Positions 8,882 through 18,101 of a DNA stretch of 64,000 nt are shown piece after piece. Made by a program: the position numbers and the translations under genes. Origin of the DNA: Mumia sp. zg.B17 (GTDB lineage Bacteria > Actinomycetota > Actinomycetes > Propionibacteriales > Nocardioidaceae); assembly GCF_019550915.1 (NCBI RefSeq), contig NZ_JAHWCI010000006.1, positions 620,001-684,000 on the forward strand, written 5' to 3'. How positions within the stretch are numbered: the first letter of the stretch is position 1; the number at the start of each line of letters is the position of its first letter. Below the pieces are notes generated by a model. It searched no databases. It was not told the origin of the DNA and was given only the letters and a program-made list of their open reading frames with translations.

Positions 8882-8897
8882 GGTGAGGAAGGTCACA
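8882..8897. promoter_or_regulatory. Candidate CRP-like site (thiolase/mce)
   Basis: GGTGAGGAAGGTCACA contains an exact GTGA-N6-TCAC. It lies upstream of the TTAC-type palindrome as seen from the thiolase, with centres 31 bp apart, the same separation as upstream of ccr. Confidence 0.45.
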
Positions 8898-8947
8898 GCA
8901 GGGGTCGTGGCCTCTGCGCGGCGGCGCTCTGCCCTAGGGTGCGTCGC

Positions 8948-9385
8948 ATGGTTCCCGATCACCTGCTCATCGCCATCGACCACGTCGGCATCGCGGTGCC
9001 CGACCTCGACGAGGCGCTCGAGTTCTACGCCCGCGTCTTCGGACTCCACTCCGTCCACGAGGAGATCAACGAGGAGCAGGGGGTGCGCGAGGCGATGCTC
9101 GCCGTCGGTGACACCAACCAGCGGATCCAGCTTCTCGCGCCGCTGTCGGACCAGTCGACGATCGCGAAGTTCCTCACCCGCAACGGACCGGGCATCCAGC
9201 AGCTGGCCTACCGCGTCAGCGACATCGACGCCGCCAGTGCCGTGCTCCGCGATCGGGGCGTGCGCCTGCTCTACGACCAGCCCAAGCGCGGCACGTCCGA
9301 CAGCCGGGTGAACTTCGTGCACCCGAAGGACGCCGGCGGCGTGCTGGTCGAGCTCGTCGAGCCTGCGGCCCAGCCGTCCCACTGA
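8948..9385 (+). CDS. mce: Methylmalonyl/ethylmalonyl-CoA epimerase
   Basis: A 145-residue VOC-fold metalloenzyme that interconverts the C2 epimers of methylmalonyl-CoA and, in this pathway, ethylmalonyl-CoA between Ccr and MeaA. The ATG at 8948 is chosen over GTG 8939 because it gives the usual length. Expected metal ligands are H12 (AIDHVGIAVPD), Q61 (QRIQLLAPL) and E135 (GVLVELVEP). The position of the third ligand, a histidine in the Propionibacterium enzyme, reads glutamine (Q85 in GIQQLAYRV). It is divergent from the thiolase gene with shared control sites. Confidence 0.93.
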   Translation: MVPDHLLIAIDHVGIAVPDLDEALEFYARVFGLHSVHEEINEEQGVREAMLAVGDTNQRIQLLAPLSDQSTIAKFLTRNGPGIQQLAYRVSDIDAASAVLRDRGVRLLYDQPKRGTSDSRVNFVHPKDAGGVLVELVEPAAQPSH

Positions 9386-9416
9386 CGCCGGCCGCGAGGG
9401 CGGCGAGGGCGGGGCC

Positions 9417-10271
9417 TCAGATCCACCGGAACCGCAGGGACTGACCCGGCCTCGCCTGCGCGGCCCGGTCGACGTCGGCGTCGACGACCACCCCGACGAC
9501 CGGGTAGCCACCGGTGACCGGATGGTCGGCGAGGAACACGACGGGCTCACCGCCGGGCGGCACCTGGACGGCGCCGCGGTACGCGCCCTCCGACGGCAGC
9601 TGGCGTCCCGGCACGGCAGGACGCATCGGCGGTCCCTCGAGCCGCATGCCGACGCGGTCGCTGTGCGGCGAGACCGTCCAGCGATCGCGGACGAGTCCGT
9701 CGGCGTCGCGGACCCAGTCGTCGCGCGGGCCACGGACCACCCTGAGCGCGACGTCGCCGTCGTGGACGGGCACGGGTACGGCGTCGACCTGCGGGTACGT
9801 GCGCGGCGGGCGCCCGACCGGCAGCCGGTCACCCACCACCAGCGGAGCGGGCCCGATCGCGGCGAGCACGTCACGGCTGCGCGACCCCAGCACCGGCGGC
9901 ACGTCGACGCCGCCTCGCACGGCGACGTACGACCGCAGCCCGGCCTTCGGCACGCCCAGCCGCAGCCGCTCGCCCTCACGGACGCAGACCGCCGCGTACG
10001 GGTCGACCACCCGTCGCCCCACCCGCAGCTCGACCGGCGCACCCGTCACGGCGACCCAGACGTCACCGCCGCGAGCCGCGACATCGAACCCGCCGAGCGT
10101 CACCTCCACCGCCGCGGCGCCCTCGGGGTTGGCGAGGAGGCGGTTCGCGAGCTGATAGGCGCCGCGGTCGGCAGCACCCGAGCGGCCGACGCCGACCGCC
10201 GACCACCCCGGTCGGCCGAGGTCCTGCACGAGAGCGAGCGGCCCAGGGCGGACCACCTCGAGCTCCCTCAC
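9417..10271 (-). CDS. pxpC: 5-oxoprolinase subunit PxpC (biotin-dependent carboxyltransferase-like)
   Basis: A 284-residue protein of the KipA/allophanate-hydrolase subunit 2 family. With PxpA and PxpB it opens 5-oxoproline (pyroglutamate) to glutamate using ATP. The GTG start at 10271 overlaps the pxpB stop as GTGA; sequence upstream is not family-like. The family N-terminus is clear: VVRPGPLALVQDLGRPGW then GVGRSGAADRGAYQLANRLL. The central RGGVDVPPVLGSRSRDVLA and C-terminal DHPVTGGYPVVGVV blocks also match. Last gene of a pxpA-pxpB-pxpC operon with overlapping starts. Confidence 0.93.
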   Translation of the reverse strand: MRELEVVRPGPLALVQDLGRPGWSAVGVGRSGAADRGAYQLANRLLANPEGAAAVEVTLGGFDVAARGGDVWVAVTGAPVELRVGRRVVDPYAAVCVREGERLRLGVPKAGLRSYVAVRGGVDVPPVLGSRSRDVLAAIGPAPLVVGDRLPVGRPPRTYPQVDAVPVPVHDGDVALRVVRGPRDDWVRDADGLVRDRWTVSPHSDRVGMRLEGPPMRPAVPGRQLPSEGAYRGAVQVPPGGEPVVFLADHPVTGGYPVVGVVVDADVDRAAQARPGQSLRFRWI

Positions 10272-10903
10272 ACCCGCACCGCCTCGAACCGGACCGTGGC
10301 TCCCGGCCGCAGCAGCGCCGGTGGGTCGCGGTCGAGGTCCCACAGCACGGCGTCGGTGGTGCCGATAAGCTGCCAGCCGCCCGGTGAGGGCCTTGGATAG
10401 ATCCCCGAGTACTCCCCCGCCAGCCCGACCGCGCCCGAAGGCACGCTCGTCCGAGCGGTGTGCCGGCGCGGCACCTGGAGGCGGGGGTCTCCACCGACGA
10501 GGTAGGCGAATCCGGGCGCGAACCCGCCGAAGGCGACCCGCCACGAAGTGGCGGTGTGCGCCGCCACGACGCCGTCGGGCCCGAGGCCGGTCAGCTCTCC
10601 CACGTCGCCGAGGTCGGGCCCTCCGTACTCCACGCGGATCACGATCTCGTCGTCGCGCACCTCGGCCGCGCTGGGCTCAGCCTCACCTCGCCCGGGGTCC
10701 ACCTCGACGTGCTGGAGCACTGCGGCGAGCGCCCCGACGTCGGTGCCGTCCGCGGCGGCGACCAGGACCGTCCGTGCGGCGGGGACGACGTCGGCGACGC
10801 CGGGCAGACGCGCCTCACGGATCGCCGACACCCACGACACCACCTCGCCGGCATCGTCCAGGTCCAGGATCAGCGCGCGGTCGCCGTACGGCCTGACCCT
10901 CAC
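10268..10903 (-). CDS. pxpB: 5-oxoprolinase subunit PxpB
   Basis: A 211-residue KipI/allophanate-hydrolase subunit 1 family protein, cyclophilin-like in its C-terminal half. It starts at a GTG (10903) whose last bases overlap the TGA of pxpA. The start reads [17 protein letters not shown], the family N-terminus. The C-terminal block [19 protein letters not shown], then [27 protein letters not shown], is diagnostic. It works in a complex with PxpC, downstream, and PxpA, upstream, to hydrolyse 5-oxoproline. Confidence 0.94.
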   Translation of the reverse strand: MRVRPYGDRALILDLDDAGEVVSWVSAIREARLPGVADVVPAARTVLVAAADGTDVGALAAVLQHVEVDPGRGEAEPSAAEVRDDEIVIRVEYGGPDLGDVGELTGLGPDGVVAAHTATSWRVAFGGFAPGFAYLVGGDPRLQVPRRHTARTSVPSGAVGLAGEYSGIYPRPSPGGWQLIGTTDAVLWDLDRDPPALLRPGATVRFEAVRV

Positions 10904-11658
10904 ACGAACGCCCCGAGTCTCACCCCGGCGCCCTCGAGCATCGTGCGCACGTATCGCGCCATCGTGACCGTCCCCGGCGAGTCGCCGTGGACGCACACGG
11001 AGTCGGCCGCCACGGCGACCAGCGTGCCGTCCACGGCCTCGACGTCACCCTCGGTCACCATCCGCAGCACCCGCCGAGCGACGTGGTCGGGATCGAGCAG
11101 GACGGCGCCAGGTTCCCGGCGGCTGAGCAGGGAGCCCTGGGGGGTGTAGGCGCGGTCGGCGAAGGCCTCGCGCACCGTCCTGAGTCCCAGCCGCTCCCCC
11201 CAGGCCAGCAGCCTCGAGCCGGGAAGGCCCAGCAGCGGCAGCCCTGGGTCGTACGCCCGCACCGCCTCCGCGACCGCTCGGGCCTGCTCGTCGTGGTGCA
11301 CGACGGCGTTGTAGAGGGCCCCGTGCGGCTTCACGTAGCGGACCCTCGTGCCCGACGCCCGCGCGAGCCCGTCGAGCGCACCGATCTGATAGACCACGTC
11401 GTCGGTCAGCTCGGCCGGCTCCATGTCGATGAAGCGGCGGCCGAACCCGGCGAGGTCGCGATAGCTGACCTGCGCACCGACCGCGACCGCGTTCTCCGCC
11501 GCGTGCTCGCAGGTGCGGCGCAGCGTACGGGCGTCGCCGGCATGGAAGCCGCAGGCGATGTTGGCGCTGGTGACGACCTGGAGGATCGCGGTGTCGTCCC
11601 CGAGCTCCCATCGCCCGAAGGACTCGCCGACGTCGCTGTTCAGGTCCAGTGTCGTCAC
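10900..11658 (-). CDS. pxpA: 5-oxoprolinase subunit PxpA (LamB/YcsF family)
   Basis: A 252-residue LamB/YcsF protein, the third 5-oxoprolinase subunit. The GTG at 11658 with GGGAG four bases upstream is preferred; an in-frame GTG at 11691 would add 11 residues without a ribosome-binding site. The start [20 protein letters not shown] and the blocks [21 protein letters not shown] and [18 protein letters not shown] are family hallmarks. First gene of the operon. It is divergent from ccr, with a 221 bp intergenic region that carries the ccr control elements closer to ccr. Confidence 0.94.
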   Translation of the reverse strand: MTTLDLNSDVGESFGRWELGDDTAILQVVTSANIACGFHAGDARTLRRTCEHAAENAVAVGAQVSYRDLAGFGRRFIDMEPAELTDDVVYQIGALDGLARASGTRVRYVKPHGALYNAVVHHDEQARAVAEAVRAYDPGLPLLGLPGSRLLAWGERLGLRTVREAFADRAYTPQGSLLSRREPGAVLLDPDHVARRVLRMVTEGDVEAVDGTLVAVAADSVCVHGDSPGTVTMARYVRTMLEGAGVRLGAFV

Positions 11659-11790
11659 GTCGCTCCCGAGCGGTGGATGGGCGGCGTCCACGGTACGCGT
11701 GGAGAATCAGGCCCGGCAAGCGCCGTCGCCGAGGGCAGATCCGGCCCGCCGGACACCACTCGCGGCGGCGCGCGGCGGACTCTACGAGCA

Positions 11791-11806
11791 AGCGACATCG
11801 GTCACA
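11791..11806. promoter_or_regulatory. Candidate CRP-like site upstream of ccr (one mismatch)
   Basis: AGCGACATCGGTCACA is GCGA-N6-TCAC, one base from GTGA-N6-TCAC. Its centre is 31 bp upstream of the TTAC-type palindrome of ccr. Alone it would be weak; it is listed because the same pair of elements occurs at three other pathway promoters. Confidence 0.38.
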
Positions 11807-11810
11807 CTCC

Positions 11811-11839
11811 TGACCACATCCATTACTGCTGAGTAATAT
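11811..11839 (+). promoter_or_regulatory. Candidate ccr promoter with embedded TTAC-N6-GTAA operator
   Basis: TGACCA (11811-11816), a 17-base spacer and TAATAT (11834-11839) form a plausible -35/-10 pair. The perfect palindrome TTACTGCTGAGTAA (11823-11836; arms extend one base each side) covers the spacer and the start of the -10, the expected place for a repressor operator. The ccr start codon is 41 bases after the -10. Confidence 0.5.
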
Positions 11840-11879
11840 CCGCGTAACGCATCCGCGCGGCACAACTCTGGAGGACGAC

Positions 11880-13217
11880 GTGCAGCACATTCTCGACGCC
11901 ATCATGGCCGGGGACACCTCGAGCGAGGACTTCGCGAACATCTCGGTGCCCGAGTCGTACCGGGGCGTGACCGTCCACAAGGACGAGGTCGACATGTTCG
12001 AGGGCCTCGCCACCCGTGACAAGGACCCTCGCAAGAGCCTGCACGTCGATGACGTCCCGGTCCCCGAGCTCGCGCCCGGGGAGGCGCTGGTCGCCGTCAT
12101 GGCCAGCTCGATCAACTACAACACCGTGTGGACCTCGATCTTCGAGCCGCTCTCGACGTTCAGCTTCCTCGAGCGGTACGGCCGCCTGTCGGAGTACACC
12201 AAGCGTCACGACCTGCCGTACCACGTCGTCGGCTCCGACCTTGCCGGTGTCGTGCTGCGCACCGGCCCGGGCGTCAACGCCTGGAAGCCGGGCCAGGAGG
12301 TCGTGGCGCACTGCCTGTCGGTCGAGCTGGAGAGCCCCGACGGCCACAACGACACGATGATGGATCCTGAGCAGCGGATCTGGGGCTTCGAGACCAACTT
12401 CGGCGGCCTGGCCGAGGTCGCGATCGTGAAGGCCAACCAGCTGATGCCGAAGCCCGCCCACCTCTCGTGGGAGGAGGCGGCGAGCCCCGGCCTGGTGAAC
12501 TCCACCGCCTACCGCCAGCTCGTGTCCAAGAACGGTGCGGCCATGAAGCAGGGCGACACCGTGCTGATCTGGGGCGCCTCGGGCGGCCTCGGCTCGTACG
12601 CCACCCAGTTCGCCCTCAACGGTGGAGCGACGCCGGTCTGCGTCGTGTCCTCCCCCGAGAAGGCCGAGATCGTGCGGTCGATGGGTGCCGACCTGGTCAT
12701 CGACCGGTCGGCGGAGGGCTACAAGTTCTGGAAGAACGAGCATGAGCAGGACCCGCGCGAGTGGAAGCGCTTCGGCGCCAAGATCCGCGAGCTGACCGGC
12801 GGGGACGACCCGGACATCGTCTTCGAGCACCCGGGCCGCGAGACCTTCGGCGCCAGCGTCTTCGTCGCCCGCAAGGGCGGCACGATCGTCACCTGCGCCT
12901 CCACCTCGGGCTACATGCACCAGTACGACAACCGCTACCTCTGGATGAACCTCAAGAACATCTTGAGCTCGCACTTCGCCAACTACCGCGAGGCCTGGGA
13001 GGCCAACCGGCTGATCGACAAGGGCATGATCCACCCGACCGTCTCCAAGGTCTACAGCCTGGAGGAGACCGGCCAGGCAGCGCTCGACGTGCACCGCAAC
13101 GCGCACCAGGGCAAGGTGGGCGTCCTCTGCCTCGCCCCCCAGGAGGGCCTCGGCGTCCGGGACACCGAGAAGCGCGCTCGCCACATCGACGAGATCAACC
13201 GGTTCCGAGGAGTCTGA
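11880..13217 (+). CDS. ccrA: Crotonyl-CoA carboxylase/reductase
   Basis: A 445-residue MDR-superfamily enzyme that reductively carboxylates crotonyl-CoA with NADPH and CO2 to (2S)-ethylmalonyl-CoA, the key step of the ethylmalonyl-CoA pathway and a source of extender units. The GTG start at 11880 follows GGAGG. The Rossmann glycine motif GASGGLGS begins at G232. Family-specific sections include NYNTVWTSIFEP, NDTMMDPEQRIWGFETNFGGLAEV and FEHPGRETFGASVFV. Next in the same direction comes the FilP/Scy-like gene, 79 bp later. Other pathway genes in the window are thiolase, mce, the 3-hydroxybutyryl-CoA dehydrogenase and meaA. Confidence 0.97.
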   Translation: MQHILDAIMAGDTSSEDFANISVPESYRGVTVHKDEVDMFEGLATRDKDPRKSLHVDDVPVPELAPGEALVAVMASSINYNTVWTSIFEPLSTFSFLERYGRLSEYTKRHDLPYHVVGSDLAGVVLRTGPGVNAWKPGQEVVAHCLSVELESPDGHNDTMMDPEQRIWGFETNFGGLAEVAIVKANQLMPKPAHLSWEEAASPGLVNSTAYRQLVSKNGAAMKQGDTVLIWGASGGLGSYATQFALNGGATPVCVVSSPEKAEIVRSMGADLVIDRSAEGYKFWKNEHEQDPREWKRFGAKIRELTGGDDPDIVFEHPGRETFGASVFVARKGGTIVTCASTSGYMHQYDNRYLWMNLKNILSSHFANYREAWEANRLIDKGMIHPTVSKVYSLEETGQAALDVHRNAHQGKVGVLCLAPQEGLGVRDTEKRARHIDEINRFRGV

Positions 13218-13231
13218 ACACGGTGAGGGGC

Positions 13232-13273
13232 GGGGTGAGGTCGCGCTAGGATTTGGCGGAGCGACCTCACCCC
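13232..13273. promoter_or_regulatory. 13-bp inverted repeat enclosing a -10-like element, before the coiled-coil gene
   Basis: GGGGTGAGGTCGC (13232-13244) is perfectly repeated in inverse as GCGACCTCACCCC (13261-13273). The 16-base spacer contains TAGGAT (13247-13252), a good actinobacterial -10. No T-run follows, so it is less like a terminator for ccr than a control element for the gene starting at 13297. Confidence 0.5.
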
Positions 13274-13296
13274 GAACTACGAACTGAAGGCACCCC

Positions 13297-14691
13297 ATGT
13301 CAGACCCTTACGGCAGCTACTCCTCAGACGGCGACTCGTACGCCCGCACGACCGGTGACCCGGCGACGGGGGCCGGTTTCCCTCTGGTCCGTCGCGGCGG
13401 CTACGACAAGGACGCCGTCGACGCCTACCTCAACCAGCACCGCAGCGACCTCTCCCGGGCGCAGGCGGCGGTCCAGGCGGCCGAGACCAAGATCGCGCGC
13501 CTCGAGACCGAGCTCGCCGACCTGCGGAGCCAGCTCACCGAGAACAACAAGCCGAGCTACGCCGGCCTCGGTGGACGCGCTGCTGAGCTGCTGGGGCTTG
13601 CCGAGTCGCAGTCGGCCGAGATGCTCGAACGCGCCAGGCGGGAGGCCGACGACCTGCGTCGTGTCGCCGAGTCCGAGGCCACGGCCATCAAGGCGTCGGC
13701 GGCCAAGGAGGCCGACGACCTGCGCGCCGTGCAGCTCGCAGACGTCGAGGAGACCCGTGAGCGCCTCCTGGCCGAGGCCGAGAGCGAGCGTGCCCTCGCG
13801 CTGGCCGAGGCCGACGACGTCCTGGCCAAGGCCAAGCGCGAGGCCGAGCAGATCCAGCTGGCAGCCAACCAGGCCGCGAGCTCCGCGCGCCTCACCGCGA
13901 CGCGTGAGGCCGAGCAGGTCCGCGCCGCCGCCGACCGCGAGCTGACCGAGGCGCGCCGGGTCCTCGCCCTCGAGAAGGAGCGGATGGCCAAGGAGGCCAC
14001 CGAGTCGCACGCCGTCGCGACCGAGCAGACCTCGCGGATGATCGCCGACGCCGAGTCGCGCGCCGCAGCCGCCGAGTCGCGGGCGCGTGAGGCGATCGCC
14101 GCCGCGACCAAGCGCCGCGAGGAGACCAAGGCCGAGTCCGAGCGGATGGTCGCTCGGTCGCGCCGCGAGGCCGAGCAGATCATGCACACCGCTCGTACGC
14201 AGTCGGAGCACTCGCTCGCCCAGGCGCGCGCCGATGCCGAGAAGCAGATCTCGACGGTCCGACACGAGCTCGACTCGCTCGTCGCCAAGCGTGATGCCGT
14301 CAAGACCCAGCTCACCAAGCTGCGCGAGGTCATCGGCTCGTTCGCGGGTCTCGACGCGCTCGACAGCGACGCTGAGACCGACAAGGCGGGGGCGCTTCCC
14401 GCGCCGGCCGTCGCCGAGGTCGCCGCGGCAGCCGACGAGGTCGCCGCTGCCGTCGAGGAGGCCACCGCAGCGGCCGAGGAGCCCGACCTGGAGGAGATCG
14501 ACCGCGCGGGCACCGACTCCCGTGCGCACGACGCCACCACGATCGTCCCGGCCGTCCAGAACGACTCCACCGTGGTCGACGGCACGCCGACAGATCGCCC
14601 GACGGCCGAGCGCAGCGTGCGCCGTGCCAAGCTCGGCGGCCCGGCGGCAGCCGAGCTCGCCGAGGACGACGAGGAGTCTCAGGCCTCCTGA
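13297..14691 (+). CDS. DivIVA-like/FilP-Scy-type coiled-coil cytoskeletal protein
   Basis: A 464-residue protein. Residues ~25-50 resemble the DivIVA N-terminus (FPLVRRGGYDKDAVDAYLNQ). Residues ~55-350 are a nearly continuous coiled coil rich in Ala, Glu and Arg with long heptad-like repeats (AEADDVLAKAKREAEQI and similar). The acidic, Ala/Glu-rich tail to 464 is probably disordered. In Streptomyces the filament/polarity proteins FilP and Scy are encoded beside mce and thiolase, and this gene sits in the same neighbourhood next to ccr, which supports a role in cell shape or polar growth. The family is known; the specific function here is inferred. Confidence 0.8.
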   Translation: MSDPYGSYSSDGDSYARTTGDPATGAGFPLVRRGGYDKDAVDAYLNQHRSDLSRAQAAVQAAETKIARLETELADLRSQLTENNKPSYAGLGGRAAELLGLAESQSAEMLERARREADDLRRVAESEATAIKASAAKEADDLRAVQLADVEETRERLLAEAESERALALAEADDVLAKAKREAEQIQLAANQAASSARLTATREAEQVRAAADRELTEARRVLALEKERMAKEATESHAVATEQTSRMIADAESRAAAAESRAREAIAAATKRREETKAESERMVARSRREAEQIMHTARTQSEHSLAQARADAEKQISTVRHELDSLVAKRDAVKTQLTKLREVIGSFAGLDALDSDAETDKAGALPAPAVAEVAAAADEVAAAVEEATAAAEEPDLEEIDRAGTDSRAHDATTIVPAVQNDSTVVDGTPTDRPTAERSVRRAKLGGPAAAELAEDDEESQAS

Positions 14692-15488
14692 TCGCCAGGC
14701 TGCGGGCCGACGCTCTCGAACGCCGCGACCGTCTGGTCGCGGTACGCCGAGGCGTCGGCCTGCTGCATGTCACCGGACCACTGACGGGGCAGCGGGACGG
14801 AGACACGCGGGTTCAGGCGAGAGGCGACCTCGTCGAGCACGCGTTCTGAGTCGCCCACCCAGAGGTGCTTCGCGCCGTCCACGCCGATCACCTCGGCCTG
14901 CGGCACCCGGGAGAAGCGTTCTGCGGCCTCGGCGGGACGCAGGTAGTCGTCGTGCTCGGGGACCAGCGCGACGAGGGGTTTGCCGGACTGCGCCCAGGCG
15001 TCGAGGTCGGCGTCGTCGGAGTAGCGCAGCGGCGGCGACAAGAGGACCGCGCCGCGTACCTCGGCGTCGAGCCCGTACTTGAGCGCGAGATCGGTGCCGA
15101 AGGACCATCCGACGAGCCAGATGTCGGGAAGATCCTCGAAGTCGGCGAGTTCGATCGCCGCAGCGACGTCGTACCGCTCGCCCTGCGCCTCGTCGAACGC
15201 GCCGCCGCTCGTCCCCTGCACGCTGGTGGTGCCGCGGGTGTTGAACCGAAGGACCGCGATGTCGGCGAGCGCGGGAAGGCGGTACGAAGCCTTGCGGAAG
15301 AGGTGGCTGTCCATCATGCCGCCGTGGGTCGGCAGCGGATGGAGGCAGACCATCGTCGCGACCGGCTCGCGCTCCAGCGGGAGCGCCAGCTCTCCGACGA
15401 GGTTCAACCCGTCGGCGGTGTGGAGGGTGATGGGGGTGCGGCGGGCAGGGAGAACCGAGTTGCCGCGGATGACCTGAGCGTCTTTCAC
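14679..15488 (-). CDS. Alpha/beta-hydrolase family protein
   Basis: A 269-residue hydrolase of the small X-Pro dipeptidyl-peptidase/acyl-hydrolase type. The GTG start at 15488 is chosen as it begins just before VIRGNSVLPARRTPITLHTADGL; its ribosome-binding site is weak. The substrate pocket segment CLHPLPTHGGMMDSHLFRK and the nucleophile elbow GWSFGTD (Ser flanked by Gly-Trp and Phe-Gly) are clear. The acid is in PEHDDYLRP and the histidine in GAKHLWVGD. No signal peptide. The 3' end overlaps the 3' end of the coiled-coil gene by 13 bp. The substrate is unknown. Confidence 0.85.
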   Translation of the reverse strand: MKDAQVIRGNSVLPARRTPITLHTADGLNLVGELALPLEREPVATMVCLHPLPTHGGMMDSHLFRKASYRLPALADIAVLRFNTRGTTSVQGTSGGAFDEAQGERYDVAAAIELADFEDLPDIWLVGWSFGTDLALKYGLDAEVRGAVLLSPPLRYSDDADLDAWAQSGKPLVALVPEHDDYLRPAEAAERFSRVPQAEVIGVDGAKHLWVGDSERVLDEVASRLNPRVSVPLPRQWSGDMQQADASAYRDQTVAAFESVGPQPGDQEA

Positions 15489-15603
15489 GCCTGTCAGCCT
15501 ACGTTCCGCGGCGGCAAGAGCCGTGCGGGGCAGGTCCGGTGCAGCTAGCCTCCGAGGTGCCAGCGCGCACGGGGGTGCAGCCGCTCGGCACCAGGGGGCG
15601 GGC

Positions 15604-18039
15604 ATGGCGTTGGAGGCGCACCAGCAGGTGTTCGTCGACGAGGGGGTCATCGTCCGTCGCCGACTGCTCGCCACACTCGATCGCGCGACGCGGCGACCGG
15701 TGACGCTCGTCGCCGCACCGACGGGGTACGGGAAGACGACCCTGCTGCGCCAGTGGGCGGACGAGCACGCGCCGGACGCCGCGTGGCTCGACGGCAGCGG
15801 CACCCGGCCCTGGGAGACGGCGACCAGGGAGCTCCACCGCGGGCGCCCTGTCGTCATCGACGACGCCCACCTTGCGGGGTGGGGCCCGTCGTTCACCCGC
15901 GCGTGCGAGGCGGCACGGGTGGCGGCGCCCCTGGTGCTGGTGGCACGCCTCGACCCTCTGGTCGCCCTCCATCCTGCTCGTCTGGCGGGGCGTGTCTCGG
16001 AGGTCCGGGCCGGCGAGCTCGCCTTCACGGTCGGCGAGGTGGCCCGCGTCGCCAGCCGCTCAGGGCGTCGGCTCGACCACGAGCAGGCCCAGGCGCTGCA
16101 CGACCAGACCGATGGCTGGCCCGCCGGTGTCCGTCTCTGCGCCACCCAGGATCCGGTCGCCCCCACCCCGACCGGCGCCTATTCGCCGACAGGCAGCTAT
16201 CTCCTCGCGCACGTGCTCGACACCCTCGACCCTTCGCTGGTCGACTTCCTGCGGACCACCGCCGTACCGGTGCGGTTCGACACCGACCTCGCCGCCCGTC
16301 TGTCCGGACGAGAGGATGCGGCGGCGGTGCTCGACGAGGTGACGCACCGCGTGGGCTTCGTCTCGGTCGACGGCGAGACCGGTCTTTTCCGCTATCACCA
16401 GCTCCTCCGGCAGCTGCTTCTCAGCGAGGTGGAGCGGCAGTCGCCGGGCCGGCTCCCCGGTCTCCACGACGTAGCCGCCCGGTGGTCCGCGGCGCGAGGT
16501 GACGCTCGTGCGGCGGCCGCGCACGCCCTGCATGCTCGCTCCTGGGACATCGCCGTCGACTGCGCGGTGGCGCTCGCGTGCACGGCTCTCGGTGACGGCG
16601 ACTGGACGTCGTGCGACCAGGTCATCGACGCCGTTCCGGAGGTCGAGGTCCTCGCAGACGACCGGCTGCGCGTGCTCGCGGCCGTGCAGGCGCTGCGCGC
16701 CGACGACGTGCTCCTGAGCCGTCAGAAGCTGGGCGAGGGCAGGGGCGCGGTCGGCCGGAGCATCACCTCCGAGCGCCTGGAGGTGTTGCGGCGCCTGTGC
16801 CTGGCGCGCCTGGCACTGATCGACGGCCACGTCACCGACGCCGCGGCTGCTCTCGGCAGTCCCCAGCCTCGCCTCTCCGAGGGCGGCTCGTCGCCGCACT
16901 CCCCGGCCGCGGCGCTGCAGGCCACGTGGGCCTCGACCTACGGCCTGCTGATGACGCTCCGCGGAGACACCGGTGGCGCCGCGGGCCATCTGGCGACCGC
17001 CCGCCACGTCAGTCGTGGCGAGCTTCCCCTCTCGGAGGCTCGCGAGGCGGAGGTACGGATGTGGTCTGCCGTCGGCAGGGGAGATCCCGCTGCCGCCGAC
17101 GCATCGATCGCCCTCCTCCGCGCGGCCGCCGACGATACGGTGCCGGGCGCGACGGCGGTTGTCGACGAGTGGCTCGCGATGGAGCGCGGAGGCGCGACGG
17201 TGCCAACGCACCACGACGCGCTCTCGTCCGACCCACCCCTTGGCCTTCTCCCGGTGCGGTTCCTGGAGGCCTTCCACCGCACCGTCGCCTCGCGCGCGAG
17301 CGACGGGCCGCCGCCCCGGGACGTGCTCCTCGGAGAGCTCCCAGATGGGTCAACCTGGCTGGTGGCGCGGCACACGGCGCTCGCCGGGGTCACCAGGCTG
17401 CTGGCTCAGGGCGACGCGGCCGCGGCGACGGCCGCCGTCGACCGAGCAGCCGAGCACTGCTCGGTGCTGGACCGCACGCCGTACGACCTGTGGATCGCAG
17501 CGACCTCCGTGCTGCAGCGGCCCCGCCGCGAGGCCGCGCCGGACGAGCTCGAGGTGGTCCTCGCCGACGAGGTGGAGGTGCCGGAGGATCTGGCGGTCAG
17601 GATCGCCGCGACGGCTGCCGTCATCGAGCTCGCCCAGGGCCCCTCTGCGCGGGGCACGGCGTTCCTCCGGCGTGCGCTCGTGAGCACGGAGAGGCACGGT
17701 TGGCGACGCCCGTGGCGCGAGCTCGGCACGTCCGCCATCGAGATGCTGACCGCCGAGCGCGCCCGCCGCGGCACGAACGGCCCGCTGGTGGCTCGGCTGC
17801 TCGTCGAGCTGCGCGACGAGCGCCCTGGGAACAGCCTCGGCCTGGTGGTCGCCCTCTCATCCCGCGAGAACGAGATCCTGCAGTACCTGCCGACGGCGAT
17901 GGACCAGTCCGACCTGTGCGAGGCCCTGTTCATCTCGCGCAACACCCTCAAGACGCACTTGCGCGCGATCTACCACAAGCTGGGCGTGGAGTCGCGACGC
18001 GAGGCGGTCCTGAAGGCCCAGCAGTGCGGGCTGCTGTGA
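15604..18039 (+). CDS. LuxR-family regulator with MalT-like P-loop ATPase domain
   Basis: An 811-residue signal-transduction ATPase-type regulator. The ATG at 15604 begins MALEAHQQVFVDEGVIVRR. An N-terminal NTPase has Walker A APTGYGKTTLLRQW and Walker B VVIDDAHL, as in MalT/LAL regulators. A long helical TPR-like middle follows. The C-terminus is a LuxR HTH: LSSRENEILQYLPTAMDQ then LFISRNTLKTHLRAIYHKLGV. It is probably a large ligand-responsive activator. It heads a group of small and membrane genes (18.1-20.4 kb) whose products look functionally linked, and it is the likely regulator of that group; this is inference from position. Confidence 0.9.
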   Translation: MALEAHQQVFVDEGVIVRRRLLATLDRATRRPVTLVAAPTGYGKTTLLRQWADEHAPDAAWLDGSGTRPWETATRELHRGRPVVIDDAHLAGWGPSFTRACEAARVAAPLVLVARLDPLVALHPARLAGRVSEVRAGELAFTVGEVARVASRSGRRLDHEQAQALHDQTDGWPAGVRLCATQDPVAPTPTGAYSPTGSYLLAHVLDTLDPSLVDFLRTTAVPVRFDTDLAARLSGREDAAAVLDEVTHRVGFVSVDGETGLFRYHQLLRQLLLSEVERQSPGRLPGLHDVAARWSAARGDARAAAAHALHARSWDIAVDCAVALACTALGDGDWTSCDQVIDAVPEVEVLADDRLRVLAAVQALRADDVLLSRQKLGEGRGAVGRSITSERLEVLRRLCLARLALIDGHVTDAAAALGSPQPRLSEGGSSPHSPAAALQATWASTYGLLMTLRGDTGGAAGHLATARHVSRGELPLSEAREAEVRMWSAVGRGDPAAADASIALLRAAADDTVPGATAVVDEWLAMERGGATVPTHHDALSSDPPLGLLPVRFLEAFHRTVASRASDGPPPRDVLLGELPDGSTWLVARHTALAGVTRLLAQGDAAAATAAVDRAAEHCSVLDRTPYDLWIAATSVLQRPRREAAPDELEVVLADEVEVPEDLAVRIAATAAVIELAQGPSARGTAFLRRALVSTERHGWRRPWRELGTSAIEMLTAERARRGTNGPLVARLLVELRDERPGNSLGLVVALSSRENEILQYLPTAMDQSDLCEALFISRNTLKTHLRAIYHKLGVESRREAVLKAQQCGLL

Positions 18040-18101
18040 GTGGGAACATCTCGCCCGCCAGGGGTGAACCGTCACCGCCTCGTGTCCCGCACACTGAGGC
18101 C

